Shown: piece by piece, positions 63,567 through 64,000 of the stretch | Numbering within the stretch: position 1 is the first letter of the stretch | Layout of the letters: each line of letters opens with the position of its first letter | Assembly: GCF_000701365.1 (NCBI RefSeq) | Contig: NZ_JNIK01000016.1 | Span: 310,001-374,000, forward strand | Direction: 5' to 3' | Length of the DNA stretch: 64,000 bases | From: Blastococcus sp. URHD0036 | GTDB lineage: Bacteria > Actinomycetota > Actinomycetes > Mycobacteriales > Geodermatophilaceae | Position numbers and translations under genes: made by a program | Notes under the pieces: model-generated | Told to the model about the DNA's origin: nothing | What the model saw: the letters and a program-made list of their open reading frames with translations, nothing else | Databases searched by the model: none

Positions 63567-64000
63567 TTGAGCACCACCCCTGACGACACCGTGGTGGTCG
63601 GCCGCATCGGCCGGCCCCACGGTGTTCGTGGTCTGGTGACCGTCGAGGTCCGGACGGACGACCCCGACCAGCGGTTCGCCCCCGGCGCCGTGCTGACCAC
63701 CGAGCCCGCCGACCGCGGCCCGCTGACGGTCGTGGACAAGCGCTGGCACAGCGGCACCCTGCTGCTCCAGCTGGCCGCCCCCTCCGGCGAGGTCTACGAG
63801 CGCCGGGAGACCGTCGACGCGCTGCGCAACACGATGCTGGTCGTCCCCGTGGCCGAGCTCCCGCCGATCGAGGAGCCGGACTCCTTCTACGACCACCAGC
63901 TCGTCGGCCTCGCCGTCCGGCTGCCCGACGGCTCGGTCGTCGGCGAGGTCACCGCCGTCCGGCACGAGGCGCAGGACCTGCTGGTCGTGCGGCGCACCGG
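63567..64000 (+). CDS. rimM: Ribosome maturation factor RimM, 3' end outside the window
   Basis: RimM binds S19 and assists assembly of the 30S head. The visible 144 codons contain VVVGRIGRPHGVRGLVTVEV (the RimM N-terminal signature) and DSFYDHQLVGLAVRLPDGSV, the start of the PRC-barrel domain. The gene runs off the right edge. A TTG at 63567 is taken as the start because it lies 11 bases after khpA, with a short polar lead-in. The in-frame GTG codons at 63591 and 63594 are alternatives. Confidence 0.9.
   Translation, partial: MSTTPDDTVVVGRIGRPHGVRGLVTVEVRTDDPDQRFAPGAVLTTEPADRGPLTVVDKRWHSGTLLLQLAAPSGEVYERRETVDALRNTMLVVPVAELPPIEEPDSFYDHQLVGLAVRLPDGSVVGEVTAVRHEAQDLLVVRRT

Overview
This is a very GC-rich, gene-dense chromosomal segment from an actinobacterium. 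Evidence includes frequent GTG starts, many GTGA and ATGA stop/start overlaps, mycothiol-era actinobacterial housekeeping families, coenzyme F420 biosynthesis (cofC) and a SepIVA-like DivIVA protein. Gene order follows, with gaps, the mycobacterial block from serA/leuB through gltX, leuCD, mutT1-ppk-cofC-gpsA-ddl, thiL, recG-rsmD-coaD, rnc-mutM-smc-ftsY, amt-glnB-glnD and ffh to rpsP-KH-rimM. The likely phosphatidylcholine synthase and overall style suggest the Geodermatophilaceae (Blastococcus, Geodermatophilus, Modestobacter). That placement is inference; no rRNA gene is present.

Layout. 1-7.7 kb: a DUF805 membrane protein, serA, leuB, an inserted SDR-SDR-cupin cassette whose second SDR carries an in-frame stop, then citramalate synthase behind a transcription attenuator. 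7.7-12.2 kb: a VOC protein, FAH-family hydrolase, gltX, a CPBP protease, tRNA-Gln and a tandem duplicated tRNA-Glu. 12.3-16.6 kb: a galactose operon (galT, galK, SSS transporter, small membrane protein). 16.6-20.6 kb: a sulfite-oxidase-like enzyme, an IclR regulator and divergent leuCD. 20.6-31.8 kb: mutT1, ppk and cofC on the minus strand, then plsC, gpsA, a PLP enzyme, a metallophosphoesterase, a phosphatidylcholine synthase and ddl plus a lipoprotein. 31.8-41 kb: DUF3515, an AsnC ligand-binding protein, thiL, GNAT, a cytidylate-kinase-like protein, rpmB, a DAK-family kinase, recG, rsmD, coaD and SepIVA. 41-51.8 kb: DUF177, rpmF, rnc, mutM, smc, two phosphohydrolases and ftsY. 51.8-64 kb: a nickel transporter behind a Nur-type box, amt-glnB-glnD, ffh, an amidohydrolase, proS, a second VOC protein, rpsP, a KH protein and the 5' part of rimM.

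How it works together. Branched-chain amino acid synthesis dominates the left half (leuB, cimA, leuC, leuD, and the IclR regulator of the NdgR/LtbR type). Serine, glutamate and galactose metabolism are interleaved. The right half is information processing and protein targeting (SRP Ffh/FtsY, SMC, ribosomal proteins and ribosome maturation) with a nitrogen-sensing block. Terminators are mostly long GC stems without a T tract; the cimA attenuator, with its T run, is the exception. Many genes have a TAnnnT hexamer 6-9 bases before the start codon, which indicates leaderless transcripts. No phage, insertion sequence, CRISPR array or obvious defence system was found. The most interesting signals are regulatory: the cimA attenuator, the Nur box, twin GATCAG-N5-CTGATC palindromes before DUF177-rpmF-rnc, and probable CTG start codons in CTGA overlaps.
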